Assembly (NCBI RefSeq): GCF_001399455.2
Contig: NZ_LLEI02000015.1
Coordinates: forward strand, 1-64,000
DNA length: 64,000 nt
Direction of reading: 5' to 3'
Origin: Vibrio bivalvicida
GTDB lineage: Bacteria > Pseudomonadota > Gammaproteobacteria > Enterobacterales > Vibrionaceae
In this document: piece after piece, positions 8,310 through 16,778 of the stretch
How positions within the stretch are numbered: position 1 is the stretch's first letter
Layout of the letters: every line of letters starts with the position of its first letter
Notes under the pieces: model-generated
What the model was told of the DNA's origin: nothing
Databases searched by the model: none
The model's input: only the letters and a program-made list of their open reading frames with translations
Program-made: the position numbers and the translations under genes

Positions 8310-9143
8310 TCAAGTTGAAAGTAACGCGAATGCTTCGTCAAATGGCATAGGCTTGTAGAAGTAGTAGCCTTGAACTGATTCAATACCTAAGCTTGAGACA
8401 AATTCCAACTCTTCGCTCGTTTCTATCCCCTCTACGACAATCTCAGCGCTTGACAGTTTGACTAAATCGGTGGTCAAACGCAGTATTTCACGACCATTTT
8501 TGTTTGTTATGTTTGATACTAGTGAGCGGTCAATCTTGACCTTATCGTATTGATAGCTGATAAGGTTTCCGATCGTCGAGTATCCAGTCCCGAAATCATC
8601 AAGGGCAATACTAATTCCAGCGCTTTTTAACTGATTGAAGACCTCTCGAATTTGACTCTCATCTTGTATCAAGACATCCTCTGTTACTTCAAGTTCTATC
8701 TGGTGATAACCCAGACCACTGCGCTCAATCATATCCAAAACGGAACTCGCAAAGCCTTCAATTAAGAAAGTTTGGGGAGATACATTGATCGAGAGTTTAA
8801 ATCCACATCTCACTCGTTGCGTCGATATCTGCGCTAAAGCGTGATTTATAACCCACATATCAAGCACTGGTATTAAGCCGAGCTTTGCAAAACTAGTTAG
8901 AAACGTTGGTGGCGTAATCTTTCCGCTATTTGCTCTATGCCTAAGCAATACCTCCATGGAAACAATGCTCCGAGATGCAACATTTACAAGCGGTTGAGAA
9001 AACAAAATGAATTTGCCTGTTCGTTGCAATGTTTGAATATGGTGATGTGCGAGTGTTTCGTCATCACTTACTCGAGACAGAGTGTTAATAGCTCGGCTAA
9101 GTTTGAATGTCGACGTAAGATTGCAATGCGTGTGTTTGTTCAT
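8310..9143 (-). CDS. EAL-domain cyclic-di-GMP phosphodiesterase
   Basis: A 277-aa, almost pure EAL-domain protein with a short N-terminus (about 40 aa) and no membrane segment. It hydrolyses c-di-GMP to pGpG if active. Catalytic positions are all visible: EVLLRH (the E of EAL, here EVL), SINVSPQ, ELEVTED, LDDFGTGYST, KIDRSLV, VEGIET and VQGYYF. The DDFGTGYS loop is canonical, so activity is likely. It lacks GGDEF or sensory domains, so input probably comes through expression. The start codon lies inside an 11-bp inverted repeat that spans the leader (9141-9225), and no good Shine-Dalgarno sequence precedes it, which suggests control of translation. Confidence 0.92.
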   Translation of the reverse strand: MNKHTHCNLTSTFKLSRAINTLSRVSDDETLAHHHIQTLQRTGKFILFSQPLVNVASRSIVSMEVLLRHRANSGKITPPTFLTSFAKLGLIPVLDMWVINHALAQISTQRVRCGFKLSINVSPQTFLIEGFASSVLDMIERSGLGYHQIELEVTEDVLIQDESQIREVFNQLKSAGISIALDDFGTGYSTIGNLISYQYDKVKIDRSLVSNITNKNGREILRLTTDLVKLSSAEIVVEGIETSEELEFVSSLGIESVQGYYFYKPMPFDEAFALLST

Positions 9144-9225
9144 TAAGGAATTAAGCCAAATGGTTTAAGTTACAGTAGTGCTCAATAAAGCGATGTGTTG
9201 CCAATGACACAGGTATTCCTTAATG
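9141..9225 (-). promoter_or_regulatory. long-range leader hairpin covering the EAL start codon
   Basis: In the minus-strand transcript the element CATTAAGGAAT (9225-9215) is perfectly complementary to ATTCCTTAATG (9151-9141), whose last three bases are the start codon. The loop is 63 bases. If formed, it would hide the AUG. The pairing is seen in the sequence; the regulatory role is inferred. Confidence 0.5.
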
Positions 9226-9404
9226 AAGTGGCTTTATTCGTTTGCTGTGTTCAAACTGATAGTCATAGACCACTAAGCTCATACGGGCAACTGAACGCAC
9301 CATACTCGGATTATAGGGTAAGTTCTAATTAAACATTTGAATGTCACGATAACAATTGCTTATCAATAAGCTTGGTGACTAATGGGTTAAGCCACCATGA
9401 TTTT

Positions 9405-9800
9405 CTAGCGGTCAGCTGGGTGATTAACACCATCATTAGTGACAACGTCTCCCAAATCAAAAGGGTTTACTCCCTTTAAACAGCCGACATTGAACCCGTA
9501 CTCATCCGGTGACGATCGTCTTTGGTGATGTGTGTATATTCCACAATTAGAACAGAAAAAGTGCTTTGCGGTATGAGTGTTAAACTGATAAAGCTTAAGC
9601 TGATCTTCACCCTCAAGTATACGAATGCCATCAAGTTTAACTGAGGCTACAATTGCTCCTTTCCTTCTACATATTGAACAGTCGCAACGCCGGGGCTTCT
9701 CAATTCCATTCGGTAAATTTAGCTCGAATTTAACGGTGCCACAGTGGCAACTTCCTTTGTGTATGTGTTGTATGATGGTGTTCCCTACCTTTTTAATCAT
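9405..9800 (-). CDS. GFA/CENP-V-fold zinc protein
   Basis: A 131-aa protein of the GFA family (glutathione-dependent formaldehyde-activating enzyme fold). The zinc-binding cysteines are present: GSCHCGTVKFEL near residue 17-28, RRCDCSICRRKGA near 38-50, and FFCSNCGIYTHHQ near 83-95. GAGGG lies 4 bases before the ATG. Many members of this family have no proven activity, so formaldehyde metabolism should not be assumed. It begins 26 bases after the stop of the MscS gene on the same strand and may be cotranscribed with it. Confidence 0.88.
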   Translation of the reverse strand: MIKKVGNTIIQHIHKGSCHCGTVKFELNLPNGIEKPRRCDCSICRRKGAIVASVKLDGIRILEGEDQLKLYQFNTHTAKHFFCSNCGIYTHHQRRSSPDEYGFNVGCLKGVNPFDLGDVVTNDGVNHPADR

Positions 9801-9826
9801 AATTCCCTCTTTGTGGATTACTGTGC

Positions 9827-10678
9827 TTACTCGGTTTCTTTAGTAATAGGAAAACGCTCGCTGTATAGCTGCATAAAGTCGGCGCGAATCTCTTGCTCTA
9901 AGTGTGTTGCTTTATCGGTTGGACAAAACAGCATAAAGTGGACGACCTGTTCCCCAGTGCTTCCGCTAGTAATATGAATGTGAGGCTCAGCTCCGGGCAA
10001 ATCTACCCCGGCATGCTTTTCAATAACCGCGTTATAGCGTGTTGCGACGTCATAAAAGTAGCCAGTATGACTTTCAATTCTTTCAAGCATTTCAGGTATG
10101 ATTGGGTAGAGATTAACGAACTCAGGGACAACAACAGAGAAATCATGATATACGTAGCGCTTCATGAAGTTGAGATTTTTTACTGGGTAGGTAAAGAACA
10201 TGCTATTAGGTAATGTGGCTGTCTTCCCCGTGTAGTGGTATTGCCCGTGGTGCAAATCGATTTCTTGGATGACGGTTGCCATCATGTTGTGTTCGATAAC
10301 TTCGCCACATATCTTCCCTACTTCTATCCAATCACCAATACGAAAAGAGCGAGAACTCGCACGCTGAATAGATCCGGTGAAACAGAGGATAATCTCTTTA
10401 GACGCCACGACAATCGCAACGGCGATGGCTGTAACAGAGAGCGCAAACTCATTTATTTCTGATTGCCACAGAACAAAGAGCACAAGCACAGTCATGATAA
10501 ATGTGCCATTTTTGGTCCGAGACATCCAATTTCGCTGCTCTTCAGAAACGAAGTCGACGTCACCACGAATCATAGAAAGGATGATTCGACGAATTAAAGA
10601 AATCAAAACAATGATCAGTGCTGTAAAAACGAGTTTGTGAGTTAGAAGAAAATCGACTACGGCTTGTACTTTCTCCAC
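9827..10678 (-). CDS. small-conductance mechanosensitive channel (MscS family)
   Basis: A 283-aa inner-membrane channel. It starts at a GTG (10678) with AGGAG 8 bases upstream. Three hydrophobic segments lie at about residues 15-33, 58-72 and 80-98; the last is pore-lining (SVTAIAVAIVVASKEIILCFTGSI). The MscS beta domain follows (FRIGDWIEVGKICGEVIEHNMMATVI, then LPNSMFFTYPVKNL). The C-terminal cytosolic vestibule is longer than the minimum. MscS channels release solutes on sudden osmotic downshift, fitting a marine organism. The usual pore-helix Gly/Ala pattern is only partly kept (an Ile-rich stretch), so conductance may differ from E. coli MscS. Confidence 0.9.
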   Translation of the reverse strand: MEKVQAVVDFLLTHKLVFTALIIVLISLIRRIILSMIRGDVDFVSEEQRNWMSRTKNGTFIMTVLVLFVLWQSEINEFALSVTAIAVAIVVASKEIILCFTGSIQRASSRSFRIGDWIEVGKICGEVIEHNMMATVIQEIDLHHGQYHYTGKTATLPNSMFFTYPVKNLNFMKRYVYHDFSVVVPEFVNLYPIIPEMLERIESHTGYFYDVATRYNAVIEKHAGVDLPGAEPHIHITSGSTGEQVVHFMLFCPTDKATHLEQEIRADFMQLYSERFPITKETE

Positions 10679-10695
10679 GCCCTGCTCCTATTTGC

Positions 10696-10717
10696 TAAAA
10701 AGGGGCAAACGCCCCTT
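10696..10717 (-). terminator. terminator of the DM13 gene
   Basis: AAGGGGC (10700-10706) pairs with GCCCCTT (10711-10717); on the minus strand TTTTTA follows. It lies between the DM13 gene and the MscS gene. Confidence 0.75.
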
Positions 10718-10818
10718 AACTTGTTGATTCAAAAACTAGTCGTCTAACTTCCCACACGCGGCAGAATATTTCTACTGTATTGGTCGCAAGATGAGTTGAA
10801 TATCGTGTTTCCTCTCAG

Positions 10819-11286
10819 CTATCTATATCTAGCCGATGTAATAAATTCGCCAAAGGTTTCACACCAGACAATAACGGTATTGTAATCATTAATCGGAAAA
10901 CCCTGCGGTAAGGTTACGGTAAATCTATCAAAGCTCTTGACTTCACCTACACGAACCATTAGTTCTTTTTGTGCGTTAAAGTCGGCTTCTGTTTCAATGA
11001 ATGATGGAGAAAAGTAGAGTTTGTAATCAGGACCAGGTGCGAGCTTTCCAATAAACGCTACTTTTTCGGCACTAATGGAGACAGATCCTTCTCCCCAATG
11101 GAGAAAGTCACTGTCTTTACGATCCTTTTGAAATGAAGCGTTATAAATAGCGTTATTGGTAACGGTTTGTACCTCATTCATGCTTGGTGATGTCGGTTGA
11201 ATAAGGATGGGCAACGCATAAATTCCAAGAGCGAAGCCCAATCCTATACACGAAGAGTGCGTGACGAGTAAGAGGAGTTTTTTCAT
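10819..11286 (-). CDS. DM13-domain membrane-anchored protein
   Basis: A 155-aa protein if started at MKKLLLLVTHSSC; an upstream in-frame start would add eight residues before the signal and is less likely. A hydrophobic N-terminal anchor (about residues 4-28) leads to a DM13 domain (about 50-155): HWGEGSVSISAEKVAFIGKL, APGPDYKLYFSPSF, RVGEVKSFDRFTVTLPQGF and YNTVIVWCETFGEFITSARYR. The conserved WCE cysteine is kept. DM13 has been proposed to act in electron transfer, but this is not proven. It lies downstream of pepT on the same strand with 76 bases between, and has its own terminator. Confidence 0.85.
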   Translation of the reverse strand: MKKLLLLVTHSSCIGLGFALGIYALPILIQPTSPSMNEVQTVTNNAIYNASFQKDRKDSDFLHWGEGSVSISAEKVAFIGKLAPGPDYKLYFSPSFIETEADFNAQKELMVRVGEVKSFDRFTVTLPQGFPINDYNTVIVWCETFGEFITSARYR

Positions 11287-11362
11287 CCAGATATCCACTA
11301 TAAAAATCAATTCTAATAAATGTATATGATTTTCTTTGAAATATCAGGTGTAGGTAGTACGT

Positions 11363-12592
11363 TTATTTGTATTTGAGCGCCGTTTTCTCTGCAAGAGTCA
11401 CGATGACCTTCACTGCCTGCTCCATTCCTTCGATTGAAATAAACTCATGAATTCCGTGGAAGTTGTAGCCACCGGTAAAGATGTTTGGGCAAGGTAACCC
11501 CATAAAAGAGAGTCTTGCGCCATCTGTACCACCACGAATAGGTTTGATTTTCGGCTCAACATCACAAGCAATCATTGCCTGTTTTGCTAGTTCGATTACA
11601 TGAGGATAAGGTTCAACTTGTTCTTTCATATTGAAATAACTATCTGACATTTTGAGTTCAACACGGCCGTGTTTGAGTTTTTCATTTAACTCTGCGACTT
11701 TATCGATCATAAACTGTTTGCGTTTTTCTTGTCCTTTACGATCAAAGTCTCGAATGATATAGCCGAGTTCGCTTCTTGCCACCGACATTTCCGCTGACTT
11801 CAAGTGATAAAACCCTTCATAGCCTTCTGTCGCCTCAGGTGTCTCTTCGGCAGGCATCATTACTTGGAACTGAGCTGCAATGTTCATAGAATTGACCATT
11901 TTGTTTTTCGCAGTTCCAGGATGTACGTTCACACCATGGAAAACGACGTCTGCGCTGGTGGCATTAAAGTTTTCAAACTCCAACTCACCGACTGGGCCAC
12001 CATCAATGGTATAGGCCCACTCCGCACCAAATTTTTCAACATTGAATAGATCAGCACCTCTACCTATCTCTTCGTCTGGAGTAAAGCCAATACAGATGTC
12101 TCCGTGTGGAATATTGGGGTGATCGATTAACTCTGCAACAGCAGAAAGAATCTCTGCAATTCCCGCTTTGTTATCTGCACCAAGAAGCGTGGTTCCATCA
12201 GTGGTGATAAGGTTATGACCGTGTAACATATGAAGGTCAGGATATTGTATCGGAGAAAGGACTTCATCCCCTTTACCAAGTGCAATATCACCACCTTTGT
12301 AGTCATCAATTATTTGTGGTTTTACATTTTCACCGGATGCGTCAGGTGCTGTATCCATATGAGCAATAAAGCCAATAGCTGGCACCGGATAATCGACATT
12401 GCTTGGCAGCCTAGCCATAAGGTAACCATTGTGGTCTAAAGAAACATCCGACAAACCAAGTTCAATCAACTCTTGCTTAAGAAAATGTGCAAAAGTAATC
12501 TGCCCTTCACTACTTGGGCTTGCAGGGTTTACAGGATTTGATTGAGTATCAAAGACTACATAGCGCAAAAAACGTTGAACTAATTCATTCAT
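11363..12592 (-). CDS. pepT: peptidase T (tripeptide aminopeptidase)
   Basis: A 409-aa M20-family zinc aminopeptidase that removes the N-terminal residue from tripeptides in the cytoplasm. Motifs: [11 protein letters not shown] (first zinc His and catalytic Asp), [14 protein letters not shown] (bridging Asp), [12 protein letters not shown] (catalytic and zinc Glu), [18 protein letters not shown], and the C-terminal [17 protein letters not shown]. Length matches E. coli PepT (408). No terminator separates it from the downstream DM13 gene. In enteric bacteria pepT is induced under anaerobiosis; no clear FNR site was found here. Confidence 0.96.
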   Translation of the reverse strand: MNELVQRFLRYVVFDTQSNPVNPASPSSEGQITFAHFLKQELIELGLSDVSLDHNGYLMARLPSNVDYPVPAIGFIAHMDTAPDASGENVKPQIIDDYKGGDIALGKGDEVLSPIQYPDLHMLHGHNLITTDGTTLLGADNKAGIAEILSAVAELIDHPNIPHGDICIGFTPDEEIGRGADLFNVEKFGAEWAYTIDGGPVGELEFENFNATSADVVFHGVNVHPGTAKNKMVNSMNIAAQFQVMMPAEETPEATEGYEGFYHLKSAEMSVARSELGYIIRDFDRKGQEKRKQFMIDKVAELNEKLKHGRVELKMSDSYFNMKEQVEPYPHVIELAKQAMIACDVEPKIKPIRGGTDGARLSFMGLPCPNIFTGGYNFHGIHEFISIEGMEQAVKVIVTLAEKTALKYK

Positions 12593-12741
12593 AACGAAAT
12601 CTCTTATTATTTTGATTGTGAAAGTGCGAACTCAAATCATCCTACGCTTTCTATTTTCGGAGATTTTGCTGTAAATCAGGTTTTAAGCGATCACTGCAAT
12701 GCATCGCATAAAATTAAGTTTTTTAGATTTTGGATATAAAA

Positions 12742-12775
12742 AAACCGAATAGTTTCCTATTCGGTTTAATCAAAG
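12742..12775 (-). terminator. terminator of nupC
   Basis: A perfect 11-bp stem (12742-12752 with 12757-12767) around TTTC. On the minus strand the paired T run (TTTATATCC) follows. Confidence 0.85.
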
Positions 12776-12787
12776 AAAGTGTACTTT

Positions 12788-13996
12788 TTACAGTAGGATA
12801 AAGATACCCGCTAAACAAGCACTCATTAGATTAGCAAGTGTTCCAGCAAGCACTGCTTTAATGCCTAAGTTAGCTACCTCAGAACGGCGCTCTGGGGCAA
12901 TAACACCGATTGAGCCAAGTTGAATTGCGATTGAACCAATGTTGGCAAATCCACACAGAGCAAAAGTAACTATAACTTGAGAGTGTTCTGATAGCATGGC
13001 TTTATGCTCAACAAAGTCAATGAATGCAACAAATTCGTTCATTACAATTTTCTGACCAATGTAAGAGCCTGCCATAAGCATTTCGTTCGAAGGTACACCA
13101 ATTAACCAAGCTAATGGAGAGAACAGGTAGCCAAATAGAGCTTGCAGTGTCACACCCCCAAAACCAGCCACTTCACCTAGGCTTTCTAGTCCAGTATTTA
13201 CCATTGCGATCACGCTGACAAAGGCAATCAACATAGTACCCACTGCAACAGCGACTTTCATGCCGTTCATTGCACCGCTTGCGAGGGCATCAATAACATT
13301 GCTTTCTTGCGCTTTGTCCATTGCAATGTCTGATTGATCGATTGGCGTTTCACGCTCTGGAACAATGATTTTTGCCATCATTAAACTACCAGGTGCCGCC
13401 ATAAAGCTTGCCGCAATCAGATATTTAAGTTCAACACCTAAACCTGCGTAACCACCTAACACACTACCAGCGACCGACGCCATACCGCCCGCCATAACAG
13501 CGAACAGTTCCGAACGAGTCATTTTAGAAAGGAAAGGACGAACAAGAAGTGGGGACTCGCCTTGAGAAAGGAAAATATTACCAGTGGCGACAAGTGATTC
13601 AGCTTTGCTTGTACCTAAGAATTTTTGGATACCACCACCAATAAACTCGATGACTTTTTGCATGATCCCAAGATAGTAAAGTGCAGAGATAAGAGCACTG
13701 AAGAAAATGATGATAGGAAGAACGCGAACCGCAAAGATAAAACCAGTGTTCGCTAGATCACCAAATAAGAAGCCAATACCTTCGTCGGCAAAACCTAGTA
13801 AGCTAGAAACACCACTACTTAGGCTAGTTAACGCGGATTGTCCCCAAGGTAAGTAAAGCACTAAAGCGGCAAAGCCCACTTGAAGCAACAGCGCACGCGA
13901 CACTGTTTTCCAGTTAATTGAACTACGACTTTCCGAAAGTAGAACCGCACACAAAAGTAGTGCGATTACACCGATTAAGCCAAACAAAACATTCAT
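12788..13996 (-). CDS. nupC: NupC-type concentrative nucleoside transporter
   Basis: A 402-aa inner-membrane nucleoside/cation symporter (CNT family) with about ten hydrophobic segments. Recognisable segments include GFIFAVRVLPIIIFFSALISALYYLG, ATGNIFLSQGESPLLVRPFL (the ligand-binding GQxExP-like motif), VMAGGMASVAGSVLGGYAG and ICGFANIGSIAIQLG-like ALCGFANIGSIAIQLGSIG. Length fits the family. AGAGGT lies 8 bases before the ATG. The gene is preceded by an unusual structured leader of about 100 bases and a CRP-like site, and is followed by a strong terminator. No nucleoside catabolic genes are adjacent. Confidence 0.93.
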   Translation of the reverse strand: MNVLFGLIGVIALLLCAVLLSESRSSINWKTVSRALLLQVGFAALVLYLPWGQSALTSLSSGVSSLLGFADEGIGFLFGDLANTGFIFAVRVLPIIIFFSALISALYYLGIMQKVIEFIGGGIQKFLGTSKAESLVATGNIFLSQGESPLLVRPFLSKMTRSELFAVMAGGMASVAGSVLGGYAGLGVELKYLIAASFMAAPGSLMMAKIIVPERETPIDQSDIAMDKAQESNVIDALASGAMNGMKVAVAVGTMLIAFVSVIAMVNTGLESLGEVAGFGGVTLQALFGYLFSPLAWLIGVPSNEMLMAGSYIGQKIVMNEFVAFIDFVEHKAMLSEHSQVIVTFALCGFANIGSIAIQLGSIGVIAPERRSEVANLGIKAVLAGTLANLMSACLAGIFILL

Positions 13997-14000
13997 TAAA

Positions 14001-14103
14001 GATTACCTCTACAAGCATTGAATAGGTAGCTGGTCCGGTCCGTGGGGTCATTCACCATTCCCTGTGACGGCTTGTATTGGTAGAGCTGTAACTCTCAACC
14101 GGG
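14001..14103 (-). ncRNA. structured 5' leader of nupC, candidate riboswitch
   Basis: Reading the minus strand, CCGGT (14102-14098) pairs with ACCGG (14039-14035) and closes a three-way junction. Arm 2 pairs GGU and AGAG with CUCUACC (14085-14079). Arm 3 pairs CCGU (14070-14067) with ACGG (14043-14040), with GGG and CCC continuing inward. The 3' half of arm 2, CUCUAC, is also perfectly complementary to GUAGAG (14012-14007), which overlaps the ribosome site. A second option pairs UACCU (14028-14024) with AGGUA (14008-14004). I do not recognise the motif as a named riboswitch. The pairings are seen; ligand control is inferred. Confidence 0.5.
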
Positions 14104-14108
14104 CGCAA

Positions 14109-14140
14109 AGTATAGCGCCATATATGAGATATTCATCACA
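14109..14140 (-). promoter_or_regulatory. nupC promoter with CRP/CytR-like site
   Basis: A minus-strand -10 box TATACT (14114-14109) would start the transcript near 14102, exactly at the structured leader. TGTGA-TGAATA-TCTCA (14140-14125) matches the CRP consensus in 9 of 10 arm bases. It overlaps the -35 region, which is unusual for simple activation and may mean repression or CytR-like joint control. Confidence 0.5.
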
Positions 14141-14314
14141 TATTTTTACGCAAACGTTCAACTGCTCAATCAATAGACAGAATGTTGGATGAATAATGAG
14201 TTTCACACCAAATAGTTTCAGTTGGCCACTTTATTGAATAGGCATCTTGTTGCTATGAATCATTGAACCAAGATCACATATTTAGTTAATATATATTACA
14301 AATACAATAATTAG
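14141..14314. other. intergenic region between nupC and the candidate sRNA
   Basis: No coding frame with a ribosome site is visible. The region is AT-rich. A plus-strand -10-like TACAAT (14303-14308) lies at its right end and could drive the candidate sRNA. Confidence 0.3.
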
Positions 14315-14458
14315 GTTTGCACTTAAGGGGAAAAGACCTAGTTTTAAATGAGAATTCTTAACGTACTTTTTGGTAGCGACATAGATTCTCTAACAACGTC
14401 AATGGCTAAAATTGCAAACACAACGAAGTTTGGCCCCGCTGTAGCGCGGGGCTTTTTT
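14315..14458 (+). ncRNA. candidate small RNA with strong terminator
   Basis: A perfect terminator, GCCCCGC (14433-14439) pairing with GCGGGGC (14446-14452) and followed by six T, ends a plus-strand transcript. No plus-strand gene precedes it: nupC upstream points the other way. A -10-like TACAAT at 14303-14308 could start a transcript of about 145 bases. A 42-codon frame starting at the ATG at 14349 runs through the terminator stem and has no good ribosome site, so an RNA is more likely than a protein. Exact ends are estimates. Confidence 0.45.
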
Positions 14459-14533
14459 GTTTCCGAAGCCAAGTAGAAAATTCTAAAGAAATGGTTAGAA
14501 TACTCGCCATTCATAAATTGTCAGAGTTACCGG

Positions 14534-14980
14534 ATGCAACGCGATTACACTTATCACTGCTTATCTCAAATGCCACGAGAAGAGTTAGAAGAACTAAGCT
14601 TGAGAATGGTTCACCGTTTAGTACCAGAAGAGTCAATGACAGAGCTTTTTACTTTTGATTTAGATGAGACAGAAGACGAAGATAAGCTTCAAGAAGCACA
14701 GTTTGATGCGATGTTGCGTATGAATGCCATTGCGCTTAGTGAACTCCCTGCTTTATTTGAAGAGTCAGAAAGTAAACAACAAAATATCATACGTATGCAG
14801 CGCCTATTATTGTGGCATTTCTACTCTGTTTCTTTCCATCTTGAACGTGCGATACCTCTTGAGACACATTGCAACCACGTAGAAATTATAGTCAAGCAGG
14901 CACCAAAGAATGCTCTTGAATGGGTCACTACACTGACCGATCTGCTACGCCAATACTCGCAGATAGCACAAGGTTCCTAA
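14534..14980 (+). CDS. hypothetical protein
   Basis: A 148-aa soluble, acidic, mostly helical protein without signal peptide or membrane segment. I do not recognise the family. It starts MQRDYTYHCLSQMPREELEELS and has a strongly acidic stretch at about residues 40-52 (DLDETEDEDKLQ). The C-terminal half reads as two or three amphipathic helices (QQNIIRMQRLLLWHFYSVSF, NALEWVTTLTDLLRQYS). It stands alone between the candidate sRNA terminator and a weak hairpin, with no clear strong ribosome site. Codon use looks like that of its neighbours. No function can be offered. Confidence 0.7.
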   Translation: MQRDYTYHCLSQMPREELEELSLRMVHRLVPEESMTELFTFDLDETEDEDKLQEAQFDAMLRMNAIALSELPALFEESESKQQNIIRMQRLLLWHFYSVSFHLERAIPLETHCNHVEIIVKQAPKNALEWVTTLTDLLRQYSQIAQGS

Positions 14981-14986
14981 ACAAAT

Positions 14987-15008
14987 CGTCAACCGTTTAC
15001 GGTTGGCG
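14987..15008 (+). terminator. possible terminator after the 148-aa gene
   Basis: CGTCAACCG (14987-14995) and CGGTTGGCG (15000-15008) form a stem with one G-U and a TTTA loop. The following T run is poor. Confidence 0.4.
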
Positions 15009-15101
15009 TTGTAAAATTATCACTTGAATACGTTAAAACATTGACCATTTAAATGTGTTTTAGACATACTCAAACTTTAAACCTCAGAATGTATTAATGA
15101 A

Positions 15102-16022
15102 TTGCGCTACCTAATTCTAATCTCTACCTTCTTATCTACTGCAACGTACGCGGACGGCAAAGTAGATTACTCCGATTGCCATAGTCAGCCAGATAGTGCT
15201 CAAATCCTCGATTCCGCTTTTAACTATGTAAATACCAAGCTTTGCGAGCCTGCGATTTGGTTTGATAGTTTTTTCGTTGATGAGCGTGTAGACCAAGACG
15301 CTCGTGCTGGCAGTACTGTTCGTTGGAGAAATGATTTCTCTTATGTGGAGGGTGAAGGCTACAAGTTTAAGACTCGATTCAAAGCGCGCTTTCATTTACC
15401 TAAGGTAACCAAACGACTTAAGGTGGTTTTCGAGTCGGATGAAGAAGATGATTTATTCGACTTGTTTCCGCAAACTAGCGAAGATGCCGAAAATACTCTT
15501 GGTCTTAGATACGATTGGCTAAGTAAAGAACGCTATAGTTTCAACGTTAAGGTCAATGCAAGACCCGGTATCGAAGGACGTTTTCGCTATACATACTCTA
15601 TCAATGATGAATGGTTGCTGCGCGTTACTCAGAAGTTGTATCAGAAGAAAAGCGTAACGGGTGAATCTACCAATATTGACTTAGATTATTCAATCAACCG
15701 CGACTTTTTGCTTCGCTGGAGCAATTACGCTCAGTGGGAAAGCGATATCAAAGGCTGGGAAGTGGGTACAGGGCTTACACTCTATCAGCATGTTTCTGAC
15801 CATCAGGCACTTAGTTATCAATTAAGTACCACGGGAACTAACCGACCTTTTCATTACGTTACGAACACTCACGCCTCCGTGACTTATCGACAGAATGTAT
15901 GGCGAACTTGGCTGTTTTACGAGTTGATCCCTGAGTACAACTGGAACCGTGAAGAAGATACACAAAGAGAAGGTGAAGCAAAAATGACGTTTAGATTAGA
16001 AATCCTGTTCAATAATATTTAG
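15102..16022 (+). CDS. hypothetical exported protein, probably beta-rich outer-membrane type
   Basis: A 306-aa protein, started at a TTG (15102) because the nearby ATG at 15097 is out of frame and stops at once. The first 17 residues (MRYLILISTFLSTATYA) look like a signal peptide with cleavage after Ala. Two cysteines follow early (DYSDCHSQ and NTKLCEPA). From about residue 85 the chain alternates polar and aromatic residues in strand-like blocks (YRFKTRF-type, FRYTYSINDEWLLRVTQ, YSINRDFLLRWSNYAQW, SYQLSTTG, ASVTYRQNVWRTWLFYEL), and the last residue pattern RLEILFNNI resembles a porin-like C-terminal strand. I do not recognise a named family. An outer-membrane barrel is inferred. Confidence 0.7.
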   Translation: MRYLILISTFLSTATYADGKVDYSDCHSQPDSAQILDSAFNYVNTKLCEPAIWFDSFFVDERVDQDARAGSTVRWRNDFSYVEGEGYKFKTRFKARFHLPKVTKRLKVVFESDEEDDLFDLFPQTSEDAENTLGLRYDWLSKERYSFNVKVNARPGIEGRFRYTYSINDEWLLRVTQKLYQKKSVTGESTNIDLDYSINRDFLLRWSNYAQWESDIKGWEVGTGLTLYQHVSDHQALSYQLSTTGTNRPFHYVTNTHASVTYRQNVWRTWLFYELIPEYNWNREEDTQREGEAKMTFRLEILFNNI

Positions 16023-16044
16023 CGCCAGAATAATTGCTGGCGCT
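16021..16044. terminator. convergent terminator
   Basis: AGCGCCAG (16021-16028) and CTGGCGCT (16037-16044) form a perfect 8-bp stem between two convergent genes. Confidence 0.7.
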
Positions 16045-16055
16045 ATAAGCTTTTG

Positions 16056-16778
16056 CTATTCGTTTTCTAGTACTACACGTGCGTTTTGTGCTTGAATAGG
16101 TCGATTGTTTTTCCCCATCGCTTGTTTAAATAGTTGAGTTTGCTCCTGACTAAGTGTCTGTGCTTGTTTCAAAACGAACCAGCGCACGCCTTCTGAGCAT
16201 GGCGGCGTTGTTAGCGAGCCGTTAAAGCGATAGTAATACTCGGTATCCGGGATCATATCCGCTACATCAATAAAATGACTCAACGAAACAGTTTGACCTG
16301 ACTTTGGTAACGTCTCTAATAGAGTGGTAATTTCACTATTGCTAGTCGGAGACGTGTTATACATAACAGCCAGTACTGCTAGGTTGCCATTGCTATCCGC
16401 GTTTACGAAATGAGCTTCGAGCGGGAAACTTTGACTCTTGATTAGGTTTTCTGATGGTGTATGAAAGTGAAACTGAACGAGGTTAAACTCCTTACCATCA
16501 ACAGTGAAAGTATTATCTCCTTCAACCACTCCTTGTAGCGTATGTCCGTTGTTGGTCAGCGCAGTGACCTTTCCAGAATAATCAAGATTTAACTCTGCGA
16601 TGCTTGCCTTAACTTCATCTTTAACGTCTATTGGGCTTTGATTCTTTCCTGATTGGCACTCTGCACCAAATTCTCCCCAGTACTGTGGTCCGGTATCTCC
16701 CTCATAGCTCCATTGTGCAGAATGAGCAGTACCGACTAACGCTGTTGCTAAGCCAATTGATAATAGTGTTTTGTTCAT
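16056..16778 (-). CDS. cah: periplasmic alpha-carbonic anhydrase
   Basis: A 240-aa alpha-class carbonic anhydrase interconverting CO2 and bicarbonate. A signal peptide occupies residues 1-20 (cleavage after AHS or nearby). The enzyme begins WSYEGDTGPQYWGE. Zinc ligands are His104 and His106 in VQFHFHTPSE and His123 in LEAHFV. The substrate-pocket motif LTTPPCSEGVRWFVL and the likely disulfide pair (Cys41 with the cysteine of PPCSEG) are present. AGGAA precedes the ATG. It stands alone. It probably handles CO2/bicarbonate supply or pH at the cell surface. Confidence 0.95.
   Translation of the reverse strand: MNKTLLSIGLATALVGTAHSAQWSYEGDTGPQYWGEFGAECQSGKNQSPIDVKDEVKASIAELNLDYSGKVTALTNNGHTLQGVVEGDNTFTVDGKEFNLVQFHFHTPSENLIKSQSFPLEAHFVNADSNGNLAVLAVMYNTSPTSNSEITTLLETLPKSGQTVSLSHFIDVADMIPDTEYYYRFNGSLTTPPCSEGVRWFVLKQAQTLSQEQTQLFKQAMGKNNRPIQAQNARVVLENE

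Noticed and set aside
14349..14477. 42-codon frame in the candidate sRNA
   Set aside because: No good ribosome site, and it reads through the terminator stem; kept only as an alternative.
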